Notes under the pieces: generated by a model
What the model was told of the DNA's origin: nothing
The model's database searches: none
Seen by the model: only the letters and a program-made list of their open reading frames with translations
Position numbers and translations under genes: made by a program
Assembly (NCBI RefSeq): GCF_023130475.1
Contig: NZ_JAKHEX010000012.1
Span: forward strand, 5,931-69,930
Origin: Aciditerrimonas ferrireducens
Lineage (GTDB): Bacteria > Actinomycetota > Acidimicrobiia > Acidimicrobiales > UBA8190
Direction of reading: 5' to 3'
DNA length: 64,000 nt
Part shown: positions 16,712 through 25,456 of the stretch, in pieces
Numbering within the stretch: the stretch's first letter is position 1
Layout of the letters: each line of letters begins with the position of its first letter

Positions 16712-17862
16712 CGCAGCGGGTGGCGCTGGTGGTCGAGCAGCTCCGGCAGCCGGTCCCCGGCGGCATCGGGACCTACTGCCGAGGCCTGCTCCAGGGTCTG
16801 GCCCAGCTGGCCGCGCAGCCCGGGGGGCTCGGGGGCGTCGACCTGGTCCTCGTGGCCAGCCGATCCCCGGGGAGCCCCGACCCGTTGGCCGGCTGGCCCT
16901 GGCCGCTGCTCCCCTCGGCGCTGCCCCGGCGGCTGCTCGGGGAGCTCTGGCGCCGGGGGGTGGTCGGCCTGCCCGCCGGGGCACGGTCGGGGGTGGTCCA
17001 CGCCACCTCCCTGGCCGCGCCGTGGCGGGCGGCTCAGCGGGGGGCGGCCCTGGTGGTGACGGTCCACGACCTGGCCTGGCGGCAGCACCCCGAGGCCTAC
17101 CCGGCCCGGGGTCGGCGCTGGCACGAGGCCAGCCTGCGGCACGCGCTCCGCAGGGCCCAGCGGATCGTGGTGCCCTCGGTCGCGGTGGCCGAGCAGGTCG
17201 AGGCGGCGGGGGCGGCCGCCCCGGTGGTGGTGGTGCCCCACGGGGCCGATCACTTGCCGCCCCCCGACGAGCCGGCGACCGAGGCCTGGCTGGCTCGGGC
17301 CGGGGTCGAGGGACCGTTCCTGCTGACGGTCGGCACGCTGGAGCCGCGGAAGAACCTGGGCCGGGTCCTGGCTGCCTTCGCCCGAGCCCGGGCCGAGCTC
17401 GGGAAGGACCTGACCCTGGTGGTGGTCGGTCCGGCGGGCTGGGGCCGACAGGACTGGCCGCCAGATCCGCGGGAGCCGGCGTCGGCGGGGGTGGTGTTCG
17501 CCGGCGCGCTGCCCGGACCGGTCCTGGCCGGCCTCTACCGTCGGGCCGTGGCCCTGGTCTACGCGCCGCTCGCCGAGGGCTTCGGGCTTCCGCCGCTCGA
17601 GGCCATGGCCACGGGCGCGGCGGTGGTGGCGTCGCCGGTGCCGTCGGTGGACGAGGAGGTGGCGCTGGTGGTCGACCCCCTGGACGTGGCCGGCCTGGCG
17701 GGGGCCATGGTGGCGGTCGTCACCGACCCGGCCCGCCGGCGCCAGCTGGCGGCCGCCGGGCGGGCCCGGGCCTCGACCCGGACCTGGCAGGCGGTCGCCG
17801 AGGCGCACCTGGCGCTCTGGCGGGAGCTGGGGGCGACGACGGCGAACGGGGGGGTCCAGTGA
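16708..17862 (+). CDS. GT4 glycosyltransferase (second of three)
   Basis: This 384-residue GT-B protein shows PVPGGIGTYCRGLLQGLAQ, VTVHDLAWRQHPEAYP, VGTLEPRKNLGRVLAAFARA and VYAPLAEGFGLPPLEAMATG. It differs from its neighbours mainly in the acceptor-binding N-terminal half, suggesting that each of the three transferases adds a different residue to the same glycan. It begins at a GTG overlapping the previous stop and ends at a GTGA junction with the third. This implies a strictly coupled translation unit and roughly equal protein amounts. Confidence 0.87.
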   Translation: MTQRVALVVEQLRQPVPGGIGTYCRGLLQGLAQLAAQPGGLGGVDLVLVASRSPGSPDPLAGWPWPLLPSALPRRLLGELWRRGVVGLPAGARSGVVHATSLAAPWRAAQRGAALVVTVHDLAWRQHPEAYPARGRRWHEASLRHALRRAQRIVVPSVAVAEQVEAAGAAAPVVVVPHGADHLPPPDEPATEAWLARAGVEGPFLLTVGTLEPRKNLGRVLAAFARARAELGKDLTLVVVGPAGWGRQDWPPDPREPASAGVVFAGALPGPVLAGLYRRAVALVYAPLAEGFGLPPLEAMATGAAVVASPVPSVDEEVALVVDPLDVAGLAGAMVAVVTDPARRRQLAAAGRARASTRTWQAVAEAHLALWRELGATTANGGVQ

Positions 17863-19088
17863 GCAAAGGGTTTGGGGCCCCGGGGGTCGAGGTGCCAGAG
17901 GGCCGCCTGGCCGTCTCGTTGGACGCCACCGCCGTGCCGCCCCACCCCGGGGGAGCGGGGCGCTACACCCTGGCGCTGGCCAGGGCGCTGGCGGCCCGGG
18001 ACGACGTGGCCCTGACCGTCTGGGGCCGGCGGGAGGACGAGGCGCGCCTGGCGGAGACGCTGGGGTCGGGGACGGCCCGGCTGCTGGCGGTGGCGCCCGG
18101 TCCTCGACCCGCTCGGCTGGCGTGGGAACAGCTGGCCCTGCCGCGGGGACTGGCACGGCTCCGCCCGGCGGTGCACCACGGGCCCCACTACACCCTGCCC
18201 GTCGCCTGCCGGGCCCCGAGCGTGGTGACCGTCCACGACCTGACCTTCGTGGACCATCCGGAGTGGCACGAGCCGGCGAAGGTGGCGTGGTTCCGCACCG
18301 CGATCGCCCTGGCCCGGCGGCGGGCCGGGGTGGTGGTGTGCCCGAGCGAGGCCACGGCCCGGCGGCTGCGGGCCACGGGGCCGGTGCGGGGCCCGGTGCT
18401 GGTGGTGCCCCACGGGGTGGACCACGAGCGGTTCCGGCCGGACCCGCCGAGCCTGGCGGCCGACCAGCAGGCCCTGGCCGCCCTGGGGGTCGCCCCGCCC
18501 TACCTGCTCTACCTCGGCACCATCGAGCCCCGGAAGGCGGTGGACGTGCTGGTGGCGGCCTTCGGCCAGCTGGCCCCCGAGCTGCCCCCGGACCTCCGGC
18601 TGGTGCTGGCCGGGCGGGACGGCTGGGGCACCGAGCGGGTGGAGGCCGCCTTGGCGGCGAGCCCGGTCCGCCGACGGGTCCAGCGGCTCGGGTTCGTGCC
18701 GGACGAGGCGGTGCCGGCCCTGCTCCGGCAGGCCGCCGCGGTCTGCTACCCGGCGGTGGAGGAGGGGTTCGGGCTGCCGGCCCTGGAAGCCTGCGCGTGC
18801 GGGACCCCGGTGGTGACCACGGCGGGCTCGGTCATGGAGGAGCTGGTCGGGGAGGCGTGCTTCAGCGCTCCACCGGGCGACCCGGGGGGCCTGGCGGCGG
18901 TGCTCCGGCGGGCCCTGACCAGTGCGGCGGAGCGGGAGCGGCGGCGGGCCCTGGGCCTGGCGGTGGCCAAGGAGCGGACCTGGGCGGCGAGCGCCGCCGG
19001 CCACCTGGAGGCCTACCGGTTGGCGGTCGAGCTGGCTCGGGGCCGCCGCCGAGGGGCCGGTAAGGTGCCGACGTGCGAGCGGTGGTGA
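17859..19088 (+). CDS. GT4 glycosyltransferase (third of three)
   Basis: This 409-residue GT-B transferase begins VSKGFGAPGVEV. It carries PHPGGAGRYTLALARAL, VHHGPHYTLPV, VTVHDLTFVDHPEWHEP, LGTIEPRKAVDVLVAAF and CYPAVEEGFGLPALEACACG. An alternative start further in is possible because the first 15 residues are poorly conserved in form, but the GTGA overlap at 17859-17862 argues for GTG 17859. Its final codons overlap the start of the reductase gene at 19073, and a promoter-like element for that gene lies inside its 3' end. Confidence 0.86.
   Translation: MSKGFGAPGVEVPEGRLAVSLDATAVPPHPGGAGRYTLALARALAARDDVALTVWGRREDEARLAETLGSGTARLLAVAPGPRPARLAWEQLALPRGLARLRPAVHHGPHYTLPVACRAPSVVTVHDLTFVDHPEWHEPAKVAWFRTAIALARRRAGVVVCPSEATARRLRATGPVRGPVLVVPHGVDHERFRPDPPSLAADQQALAALGVAPPYLLYLGTIEPRKAVDVLVAAFGQLAPELPPDLRLVLAGRDGWGTERVEAALAASPVRRRVQRLGFVPDEAVPALLRQAAAVCYPAVEEGFGLPALEACACGTPVVTTAGSVMEELVGEACFSAPPGDPGGLAAVLRRALTSAAERERRRALGLAVAKERTWAASAAGHLEAYRLAVELARGRRRGAGKVPTCERW
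19061..19066 (+). promoter_or_regulatory. Internal -10 element of leaderless rmd
   Basis: TAAGGT lies within the third glycosyltransferase gene and ends 6 nt before the GTG start at 19073, so the reductase may be transcribed separately as well as from the upstream operon. Confidence 0.45.
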
Positions 19089-19975
19089 CCGGGGCGGGCG
19101 GCTTCGTGGGTCGCTGGCTGGTCCGCCACCTGGAAGAGGCCGGTGACCAGGTCGTGGCCTTTGACCGGGACCTGGACGTGACCGACGGCGGGGCGCTGCG
19201 CCAGGTGCTGGCCGACCTGGCCCCCGAGGCCGTCTACCACCTGGCCGCCCAGTCCCACGTGGGGCGGTCCTGGGAGGAGCCGGTGGAGGTTCTGCGGGTG
19301 AACTGCCTGGGCACGGCCAGCGTGCTCGACGCCTGTCGGCGGCTGGCGAGCCCGCCGCGGGTCCTGGTGGTGAGCTCGGGCGAGGTCTACGGGGCGGTGC
19401 CGGCCGAGCGACAGCCCATCGGGGAGGACGAGCCGCTGCGGCCCCTGACCCCGTACGCGGCGAGCAAGGCCGCGGCCGAGGCGGTCGCCCTCCAGGCCCA
19501 CCGGGGCTACGGGCTGCCGGTCGTGGTGGCCCGACCCTTCAACCACGTCGGTCCGGGCCAGTCGACCGCCTTCGTGGTCCCAGCCCTGGCGGCCCGCATC
19601 GTGGCGGCCAGGGCCCGGGGCGAGCGGACGGTGGCGGTAGGGAACCTCGAGGCACGCCGGGACATGACCGACGTGCGAGACGTGGTCCGGGCCTATCGGC
19701 TGCTGGTCCGCCGAGGGGAGCCCGGCGCGGTCTACAACGTGTGCCGGGGCGAGGCCCGGACGGTCGCCGAGGTGGCGAAGCGGCTGGTGGCCCTGGCCGG
19801 TGCCGACGTCGTGCTGGAGGTCGACCCGGCCCTGGTCCGCCCCGTGGAGGTGCCGGCCCTCGTCGGGGACCCGAGCCGGCTCGTGGCGGCGACCGGTTGG
19901 CAGCCGCGCTACGAGCTGGACGAGACCCTCCAGGCAGTCCTGGCCGAAGCCACGGCCGAGGCTCCTGCGCCCTGA
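19073..19975 (+). CDS. rmd: GDP-6-deoxy-D-mannose reductase-like SDR enzyme
   Basis: This 300-residue extended SDR protein has RAVVTGAGGFVGRWLV, LAAQSHVGRSWEEP, VSSGEVYG and the catalytic YAASK. It also has the diagnostic ARPFNHVGPGQSTAFV followed by RRDMTDVRDVVRAY and a VRPVEVP motif. That pattern fits GDP-4-dehydro-6-deoxy-D-mannose reductases, which make GDP-D-rhamnose. The matching GDP-mannose 4,6-dehydratase was not seen in the window, so the pathway assignment is provisional. It follows the three GT4 genes and probably supplies one of their donors. Confidence 0.78.
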   Translation: MRAVVTGAGGFVGRWLVRHLEEAGDQVVAFDRDLDVTDGGALRQVLADLAPEAVYHLAAQSHVGRSWEEPVEVLRVNCLGTASVLDACRRLASPPRVLVVSSGEVYGAVPAERQPIGEDEPLRPLTPYAASKAAAEAVALQAHRGYGLPVVVARPFNHVGPGQSTAFVVPALAARIVAARARGERTVAVGNLEARRDMTDVRDVVRAYRLLVRRGEPGAVYNVCRGEARTVAEVAKRLVALAGADVVLEVDPALVRPVEVPALVGDPSRLVAATGWQPRYELDETLQAVLAEATAEAPAP

Positions 19976-20000
19976 GAGTCCCCGACGAGGGCCGCGGGCC

Positions 20001-20327
20001 TCAGGCCGCCCGGTGCCGACCGAGGGCCCGCCGACCGGTCTGCTCGAGGCGCTGGGCCTGGCGGCGGAGGCTTTCCTGCGTCCGCTGCGCAGTCCCGGCG
20101 ACCTGCTTCAGGGCCTCCTCGGGTCGGGAAGCCAGGCTCCGGACCGGCTCGGGCACCCGCTGGAGCTGGCTCCGGAGCCGCTCGGCGGCCTGGCCGGCCT
20201 GCCGGCCGAGCCCGAGGCCGCGGGCCTGGGCCTTCTGGGCGGCGAGGACCCCGAGGCCGACCGTGACGTAAGCGGCGTCCTTGGCGGTGCGGGTGAGGTG
20301 ATCGGCGAGCGAACGCGGTGTGGGCAC
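20001..20327 (-). CDS. Small helical protein of unknown function
   Basis: This 108-residue protein starts at GTG 20327 with AGGAGG about 7 nt upstream. The N-terminal third (TRTAKDAAYVTVGLGVLAAQ) has a short hydrophobic helix, and the rest is rich in Gln, Arg, Ala and Leu in a heptad-like pattern that suggests a long amphipathic helix or coiled coil. The combination resembles phasin-like or membrane-associated helical proteins, but I do not recognise the family. It is convergent with rmd and divergent from the large glycosyltransferase. It occupies part of the slot where other actinobacteria carry whiB2. Confidence 0.75.
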   Translation of the reverse strand: MPTPRSLADHLTRTAKDAAYVTVGLGVLAAQKAQARGLGLGRQAGQAAERLRSQLQRVPEPVRSLASRPEEALKQVAGTAQRTQESLRRQAQRLEQTGRRALGRHRAA

Positions 20328-20386
20328 GGCGAACCTCCTGGTCGGGGGGCGCGGCCCCGGCGGGCCGCCCCGGTGTGCTGCTCGCG

Positions 20387-20414
20387 ATCATAGCTGAGTC
20401 GCTAACTTCTGCAA
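20387..20414 (-). promoter_or_regulatory. Promoter of the small helical protein
   Basis: On the minus strand, TTGCAG (20414-20409) is followed after 16 bp by TATGAT (20392-20387), a good match to sigma-A boxes. Transcription would start near 20380, giving a leader of about 53 nt that contains the AGGAGG ribosome binding site of the gene starting at 20327. Confidence 0.55.
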
Positions 20415-20439
20415 GCACCGGCGGGGAGATGGGACGCGC

Positions 20440-20445
20440 TAGCCT
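20440..20445 (+). promoter_or_regulatory. Candidate -10 element of the large GT2/membrane protein
   Basis: TAGCCT ends 10 nt before the ATG at 20456. It favours that ATG over an in-frame ATG at 20429, which lies upstream of the element. Confidence 0.45.
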
Positions 20446-20455
20446 CTCCCCCCTG

Positions 20456-23400
20456 ATGTCGACGGCTCGAGACGATCGAGCGTCGCGGCAGGAGATCGGC
20501 ACCGAAGGCGTCGTTCCCGCTGTCGTGGCCGTGGTGGCCGCTTCGGACCCGGGCCCTTGGTTCGAGGAGTGCCTGGGTTCCCTGGCCGAGCAGGACTACC
20601 CGGGCCTGACCCTGCTGGTCGTGGACGCGGCGAGCCGCGAGGACCTGGCGCCGCGGGTCGAACGGGCGGCCCCCGGCGCGTTCTTGCGCCGCCTGCGCGA
20701 GGACCGGGGCCCGGCGGCCAGTTGGAACGAGGCCCTGGCGGGGGTCGAGGGCGCGTCGTTCTACCTGATCTGTCACGACGACGTGGTCCTGGCTCCCGAT
20801 GCCGTGGGCCTGCTGGTCGAGGAGGCGTTCCGGGCGAACGCCGGGGTGGTGGCCCCGAAGCAGCTGGTCTTCGGGGATCCCGAAGCCCTGCTGCACGTCG
20901 GGCAGGGCCTGGACCGCCTGGGGGCGGTGGTCGAGCGGGTCCAGCCAGGGGAGCTGGACCACGGGCAGCACGACGCTGGCCAGGAGGTCTTCGTGGCCCC
21001 GGGGGGCGCCATGCTCGTGCGGGCCGACCTCTTCGACCGGCTCGGCGGGTTCGACCCGGCCATCGTGGCCTTCGGCGAGGACCGGGACTTCTGCTGGCGG
21101 GCCCAGCTGGCCGGGGCGCGGGTGGTGGTGGCGCCAGGGGCCCGGGTCTGGCACAAGGAGGCCATGGCCGCCGGCGAGCGGCCGGTGCCTCCGGCGGCGG
21201 GGACGGCGACGGTCCGGGCCCTGCAGCGGCGCCACGAGCTCTACAGCACCGTGGTCCTGAACGACGGGTGGTCCCTGCTGTGGCTGGTGCCGGTGCTGGC
21301 GGTCCTGGCGGTGGGCGAGGTGGTGGTGGCCGAGCTGACCGGCCACCGGGACCGGGCGCGTGCGGTGGTGGAGGCGTGGCGCTGGAACCTCGGCCGGTTC
21401 GGCGCCCTGCGGGCCGCCCGGGCCCGAGCAGCGCAGGTGCGGGAGGTGCCGGACCGGGCGGTGCGGCGGCGGCAGGTCGGGGGCAGCGCTCGGCTGCTGG
21501 CCTACCTCCGCCGGGCCGGGGCCTTCGGGCTGCACGTGGCCCACCTGGACACCGAGCGGCTGGCCCTGGCTGCCGAGGACCAGGCGGTGAGCCCCGGCAG
21601 CGGCCGGCGGGGGGGTGGGTGGCGGGCCCGGCACCCGCGGGGCCAGCCGCGCCTGGCGCCGATGCCGGCAGGCGACGAGGCCGCGGCCCTGGCCGCCGAG
21701 GTGAACCGACGGATTCGCTGGCGCAGCGCCGGGTGGCTGGCGCTGGTGGTCGTCCTGCTCTTCGGCCTGCGGGGGCTGCTGGCCCACGGCCTCCCCGTCC
21801 TGGGGCAGGCCCTTCCCTGGCCCTCGCTCGGGGGCCTCTGGCACGCTGCGCTGAGCGACTGGCACGCCGGGGACGGCATGGGGGCCACCGGGGCCGCCAG
21901 TCCGGGGGTCTGGCTGGTGGCGGTGCTGGCGAGCGTGCTGGGCGGTGCCACCGGCCTGGCCCAGGTGGTGCTCGTGGTGGCCTGTCTGGCCGTCGGTGGC
22001 GTCGGGGTGGCCCGGATGGCCGGCCGCTTGGGTTCGCCGGGGACCCGGCTGGCGGTCAGCGCGCTCTACCTGCTGGCCGGGTTGCCCTTCGACGACCTGG
22101 CCCGGGGGCAGTGGCCGGCCCTGCTGGCCTTCGCCGGGGCGCCCTGGCTGCTCCAGGGCCTGGTCCTGGTGGCGACCCGGGAGCGCTCGATGCGCCGGAG
22201 CGCCCTCGGGGCGAGCCTCGGGCTGGCCCTCGTGGGATCCCTGGATCCCCCCGGGCTGGTCCTCGGGGTCGTGGCCGGGGTGGGGCTGGCCGTGGGCATG
22301 GTGCTAGCCGACGGCTGGCAGGCCTGGCGGCGGGCGGCCCAGGTGGCGGGGGCCGCCGTTGGCGGGCTGCTCGGGGCGCTGGTCCTGCTGCTGCCGTGGT
22401 CGGCCGAGGCATTGGCCGGGCCGGGTCGCTGGCAGGTCTTCTTCGGTGGTCGGGTCGCCGACGCCGGGGTGAGCGGGGCCGACCTGCTGCGCTTCGCGCC
22501 GGGACCAGTCGGCCAGACGCCCCTGGCCTACCTGCTGGTGGCGAGCGCGTTCGCCGTGCTGCTGGTCGTGCGGGGCTGGCGTTGGCGGTGGGCCGCGGTC
22601 CTCTGGAGCGTGGCCGGGGTGGCCTGGCTGGTCGCCTGGGCCGGTACGGCGGGGTGGCTGGGTCCGGTGGCGCCCCCGGCGACCGACCTCCTGGCCCTGG
22701 GTCTGGCGGCCCTGGTGGGCTGCGTGGGCCTCGGGGTCTCGGCCTTGCCCGGCTGGCTGGCCGCCCAGGGGCGCCGACGGGGGGTGTGGGTCGGGGCGTT
22801 GGCCCTGGGGGTCCTCCTGGCGCTGCTGCCCGCCGGGGGCGCCTTGGCCCAGGGGCGAAGCGACCTACCGAGCACCGGCTGGGGCCAGGCCACCGCCTTC
22901 GTGGCTCGGCGGGCGGCCCCGGGCCAGCTCCGGGTGCTCTGGCTCGGACCGCCTGCCGTGCTGCCGGGCCCGTCCTGGCCGGTGGCTGACGGGGTGGCCG
23001 CCACCCTCAGCACCGGCAGCACGGTGCCTTCGCTGCCGAGCCAGCTGGACGGGAGCCGACCGGGACCGGTCGGGCCCCTGGTGGCAGCCTTGCGGGAGGC
23101 CCTGGCGGGCCGCACGGTGAGCCTGGGCCAGGCCCTCGCCCCCGAGGGGGTCTCGGACCTGGTGGTGGTGGGCAGCGTGGCACCCACCGTCTTGGGGTAC
23201 CGGTCGGTGGTGCCGGCCCCGAGCATGGCGGGGGTCCTGGGAGCCTTGACCCGGCAGGTGGACCTGGCGGTGGTCACCAGCCAGTCGGACTTCGCCGTGT
23301 TCCGGAACACCGTGGCCCTGCCGGTCGAGGGGCTGCTGGCCGCCTCGGGCCGGGAGCCGGTGGTCCCAGCGGTCGGCCAGCGCCCGAGCGCGGGCACAGG

Positions 23401-23962
23401 GCAGGCTGGGCGGGCCCACTGGCTGGCCGTGCTGGGGGTGCGCCCGGAGGCCGACCAGGCGTCGGGCGTGGTGCCGAGGGGGGTGCTGCGGGTGGCCCTG
23501 GCGCCGGCCCAGCGGTTCGACGTCCAGGCGTCGGGCCGTTCCCTGGCCCGGTCGGTGACCGGGCCGGCGACGCTCGAAGCGGTGGTGCCGCGCCGGGAAC
23601 GGGTCACGGTGGGCTTCGACGGGTCCTGGTCGAACGGGCTGCTCCTGTGCCTGGAGCTCGTGCTCTGGCTGGCGGCCCTGGCCGGGCTGGCCGGGGTCGC
23701 CGGGCGTTTCGGGGCCCGGTGGCGACGCCGTGCCGTCGGGGCGGCGGGGTCGCTCGCCGGGACGTCGGGGGTCTCCGGGGGGGCGGAGGGACCCGGCGCC
23801 GTGGATCGGTCCCCCCTCGGGCCGCCCGGTCGACGGGCGACTGGTCGGGCACTCGAGGGGGCCGGGGTCCGCCGGCCGGCGCACCGGCCGGCGAGAGGGG
23901 GCAGGCGGGGCCGAGAGCCGGTGGGCAGCCGTGCCCGCGGTGCCGGCCGGTCGGGCTCGTGA
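20456..23962 (+). CDS. Large GT2 glycosyltransferase with polytopic membrane domain
   Basis: This 1168-residue protein combines a family-2 glycosyltransferase with a membrane region. Residues 20-290 have VVAVVAASDPGPW, LLVVDAASRE, LICHDDVVLAPDA and GGFDPAIVAFGEDRDFCWR. The second half, from about residue 420, has a dozen or more predicted membrane helices, for example around LALVVVLLFGLRGLL and LWSVAGVAWLVAWAG, with long periplasmic loops. The last 90 residues are Arg/Gly/Pro-rich. Equivalent large proteins in streptomycetes and mycobacteria lie beside the DUF5719 protein and are thought to handle wall polysaccharide. The sugar and acceptor are unknown. It ends in a GTGA overlap with the next gene. 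Confidence 0.82.
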   Translation: MSTARDDRASRQEIGTEGVVPAVVAVVAASDPGPWFEECLGSLAEQDYPGLTLLVVDAASREDLAPRVERAAPGAFLRRLREDRGPAASWNEALAGVEGASFYLICHDDVVLAPDAVGLLVEEAFRANAGVVAPKQLVFGDPEALLHVGQGLDRLGAVVERVQPGELDHGQHDAGQEVFVAPGGAMLVRADLFDRLGGFDPAIVAFGEDRDFCWRAQLAGARVVVAPGARVWHKEAMAAGERPVPPAAGTATVRALQRRHELYSTVVLNDGWSLLWLVPVLAVLAVGEVVVAELTGHRDRARAVVEAWRWNLGRFGALRAARARAAQVREVPDRAVRRRQVGGSARLLAYLRRAGAFGLHVAHLDTERLALAAEDQAVSPGSGRRGGGWRARHPRGQPRLAPMPAGDEAAALAAEVNRRIRWRSAGWLALVVVLLFGLRGLLAHGLPVLGQALPWPSLGGLWHAALSDWHAGDGMGATGAASPGVWLVAVLASVLGGATGLAQVVLVVACLAVGGVGVARMAGRLGSPGTRLAVSALYLLAGLPFDDLARGQWPALLAFAGAPWLLQGLVLVATRERSMRRSALGASLGLALVGSLDPPGLVLGVVAGVGLAVGMVLADGWQAWRRAAQVAGAAVGGLLGALVLLLPWSAEALAGPGRWQVFFGGRVADAGVSGADLLRFAPGPVGQTPLAYLLVASAFAVLLVVRGWRWRWAAVLWSVAGVAWLVAWAGTAGWLGPVAPPATDLLALGLAALVGCVGLGVSALPGWLAAQGRRRGVWVGALALGVLLALLPAGGALAQGRSDLPSTGWGQATAFVARRAAPGQLRVLWLGPPAVLPGPSWPVADGVAATLSTGSTVPSLPSQLDGSRPGPVGPLVAALREALAGRTVSLGQALAPEGVSDLVVVGSVAPTVLGYRSVVPAPSMAGVLGALTRQVDLAVVTSQSDFAVFRNTVALPVEGLLAASGREPVVPAVGQRPSAGTGQAGRAHWLAVLGVRPEADQASGVVPRGVLRVALAPAQRFDVQASGRSLARSVTGPATLEAVVPRRERVTVGFDGSWSNGLLLCLELVLWLAALAGLAGVAGRFGARWRRRAVGAAGSLAGTSGVSGGAEGPGAVDRSPLGPPGRRATGRALEGAGVRRPAHRPARGGRRGREPVGSRARGAGRSGS

Positions 23963-25428
23963 GCGGGTTCGGCGCCAGCCGGCGGGCGAACCCCGGGGAG
24001 AGCGGGGCACTGCGGCGCTGGGCGGTCCTGGGAGGGGCGGCAGCCCTGGTGGCCGTGGTGGGCGGCGTCGCCGTCCAGGGCGCCGCTCGGGGCCCCGCGG
24101 TGCAGGGCCCGCCGGCCCTGGCGAGCGGGGTGCTGCCGGCAGCTCGGGGCCTCGGCTCGACCTGGTTCTGCCCCGGTGGCACGGGCACGACCGGCGGCGC
24201 GGCGGCGACCGTGGTGGTGAGCGACCCGGCCGGTCCGGCGGTCACGGGCGAGCTGACGGCGACCTCCTCCACCGGTCGGAGCCGGACGGTGCCGCTGCGG
24301 GTGCCGAGCGGCCGGCAGGTGGGCATCGGCCTCGCCGGCCTGGTCCCTGGCCCGTGGGTGAGCGCCACGGTGACCCTGGACCGGGCGGGGGTGGCGGTGG
24401 GGGAGACGGTGGCGGGTGCTGCGGGGTGGGCCGCTGCGCCCTGCGTGGCCACGACGGCGAGCACCTGGTATCTGCCGCCGGGCTCCACCGCCGGGGGCGA
24501 CCAGCTGCTGGTGGCGGTGGCCGACCCGACGGCCACGACCGCCGTGGTCGACACCACCCTGCTGCGCGCGGGGGCGGGGCGTCTTTCCCCGTCGAGCCTT
24601 CAGGGGGTGACCGTGCCGGCCCACGGGGTGGTGGTGGAGTCCCTCGACGAGGTGGACGTCGGGGACCCCTCGGTGGCGCCCGTGGTGAGCGCCTTGAGCG
24701 GCACGGTGGTGGCTGCCGGGGTGGAGGTGGCCCAGAGCGGAGGGGCGAGTGGCGTGGCCCTCCTCGACGGGGTCCCCCGACCGGTCCGGGATTGGACCGT
24801 CCCGATGGTGACGGGCGAGCCGGCCGGCGCCGTGACGGTCCCGATCGTGAACCCGGGACCGAAAACGGCGCGGGTGACGGTGGTGGCGCGCTCGGTCCAA
24901 GGGAGCGAGGCGACGGGAACCCTGACGGTCGGGCCCGGTGAGCAGGAACTGGTCCCGGCCGGGTTGCTGCGGGCCGCCACGGCCGGGGGCGCCGGGTCCC
25001 TTGCCGTCCGGAGCCGAAACGGCGAAGGGGTGGTGGTGGCCCGACGGACCAGCGGGTCGGCCAGCTTCGGAGCCCCCCAGGTCGGCACGGTGCTCGGCGT
25101 GCCGAGCCGAGGGGCGCGCACCTGGCTGCTGCCGGCAGTCGAGGCTCCCGCAACCGCCCCCATCGGCCTCGGTCTGGTCGACCTGGGTCGGGCCCCGGCC
25201 CAGGTCGAGATCGAGGGGAACGCCCCGGGCCAAGCAACGCCGAGCGTGCTGGCCCGCCTGACCGTGGAGCCCGGCGCCCCCCTGGAGCGTCTCGGGAGCG
25301 TCCCCGGGGACCTCGGCTTGGTCCCGACCGAGCTCCAGGCGAGCCAGCCGGTCGCGGTCGAGATCGACCCGGGGGGCGTGGGACTCTACGGGGTCAGCGT
25401 CTTGCCGAGCCAGCCGGTCCTTCCCTGA
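23959..25428 (+). CDS. DUF5719-like secreted/anchored protein
   Basis: This 489-residue protein starts at a GTG that overlaps the previous stop. Residues 20-45 (RRWAVLGGAAALVAVVGGVAV) form one membrane helix or signal anchor. The rest looks like a series of all-beta domains, with two Cys in the first half (STWFCPGGTG and APCVATTASTWYLPPG, about 110 residues apart) that could pair. The repeated TWYLPPG/TWLLPAVEAP/TWFCPGG pattern is characteristic of the DUF5719 family. It probably acts outside the membrane together with the preceding glycosyltransferase, since the genes are translationally coupled. No catalytic residues are apparent. Confidence 0.72.
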   Translation: MSGFGASRRANPGESGALRRWAVLGGAAALVAVVGGVAVQGAARGPAVQGPPALASGVLPAARGLGSTWFCPGGTGTTGGAAATVVVSDPAGPAVTGELTATSSTGRSRTVPLRVPSGRQVGIGLAGLVPGPWVSATVTLDRAGVAVGETVAGAAGWAAAPCVATTASTWYLPPGSTAGGDQLLVAVADPTATTAVVDTTLLRAGAGRLSPSSLQGVTVPAHGVVVESLDEVDVGDPSVAPVVSALSGTVVAAGVEVAQSGGASGVALLDGVPRPVRDWTVPMVTGEPAGAVTVPIVNPGPKTARVTVVARSVQGSEATGTLTVGPGEQELVPAGLLRAATAGGAGSLAVRSRNGEGVVVARRTSGSASFGAPQVGTVLGVPSRGARTWLLPAVEAPATAPIGLGLVDLGRAPAQVEIEGNAPGQATPSVLARLTVEPGAPLERLGSVPGDLGLVPTELQASQPVAVEIDPGGVGLYGVSVLPSQPVLP

Positions 25429-25456
25429 AGGGTCGCCGGCCGGTCCCCGGGTCGAG

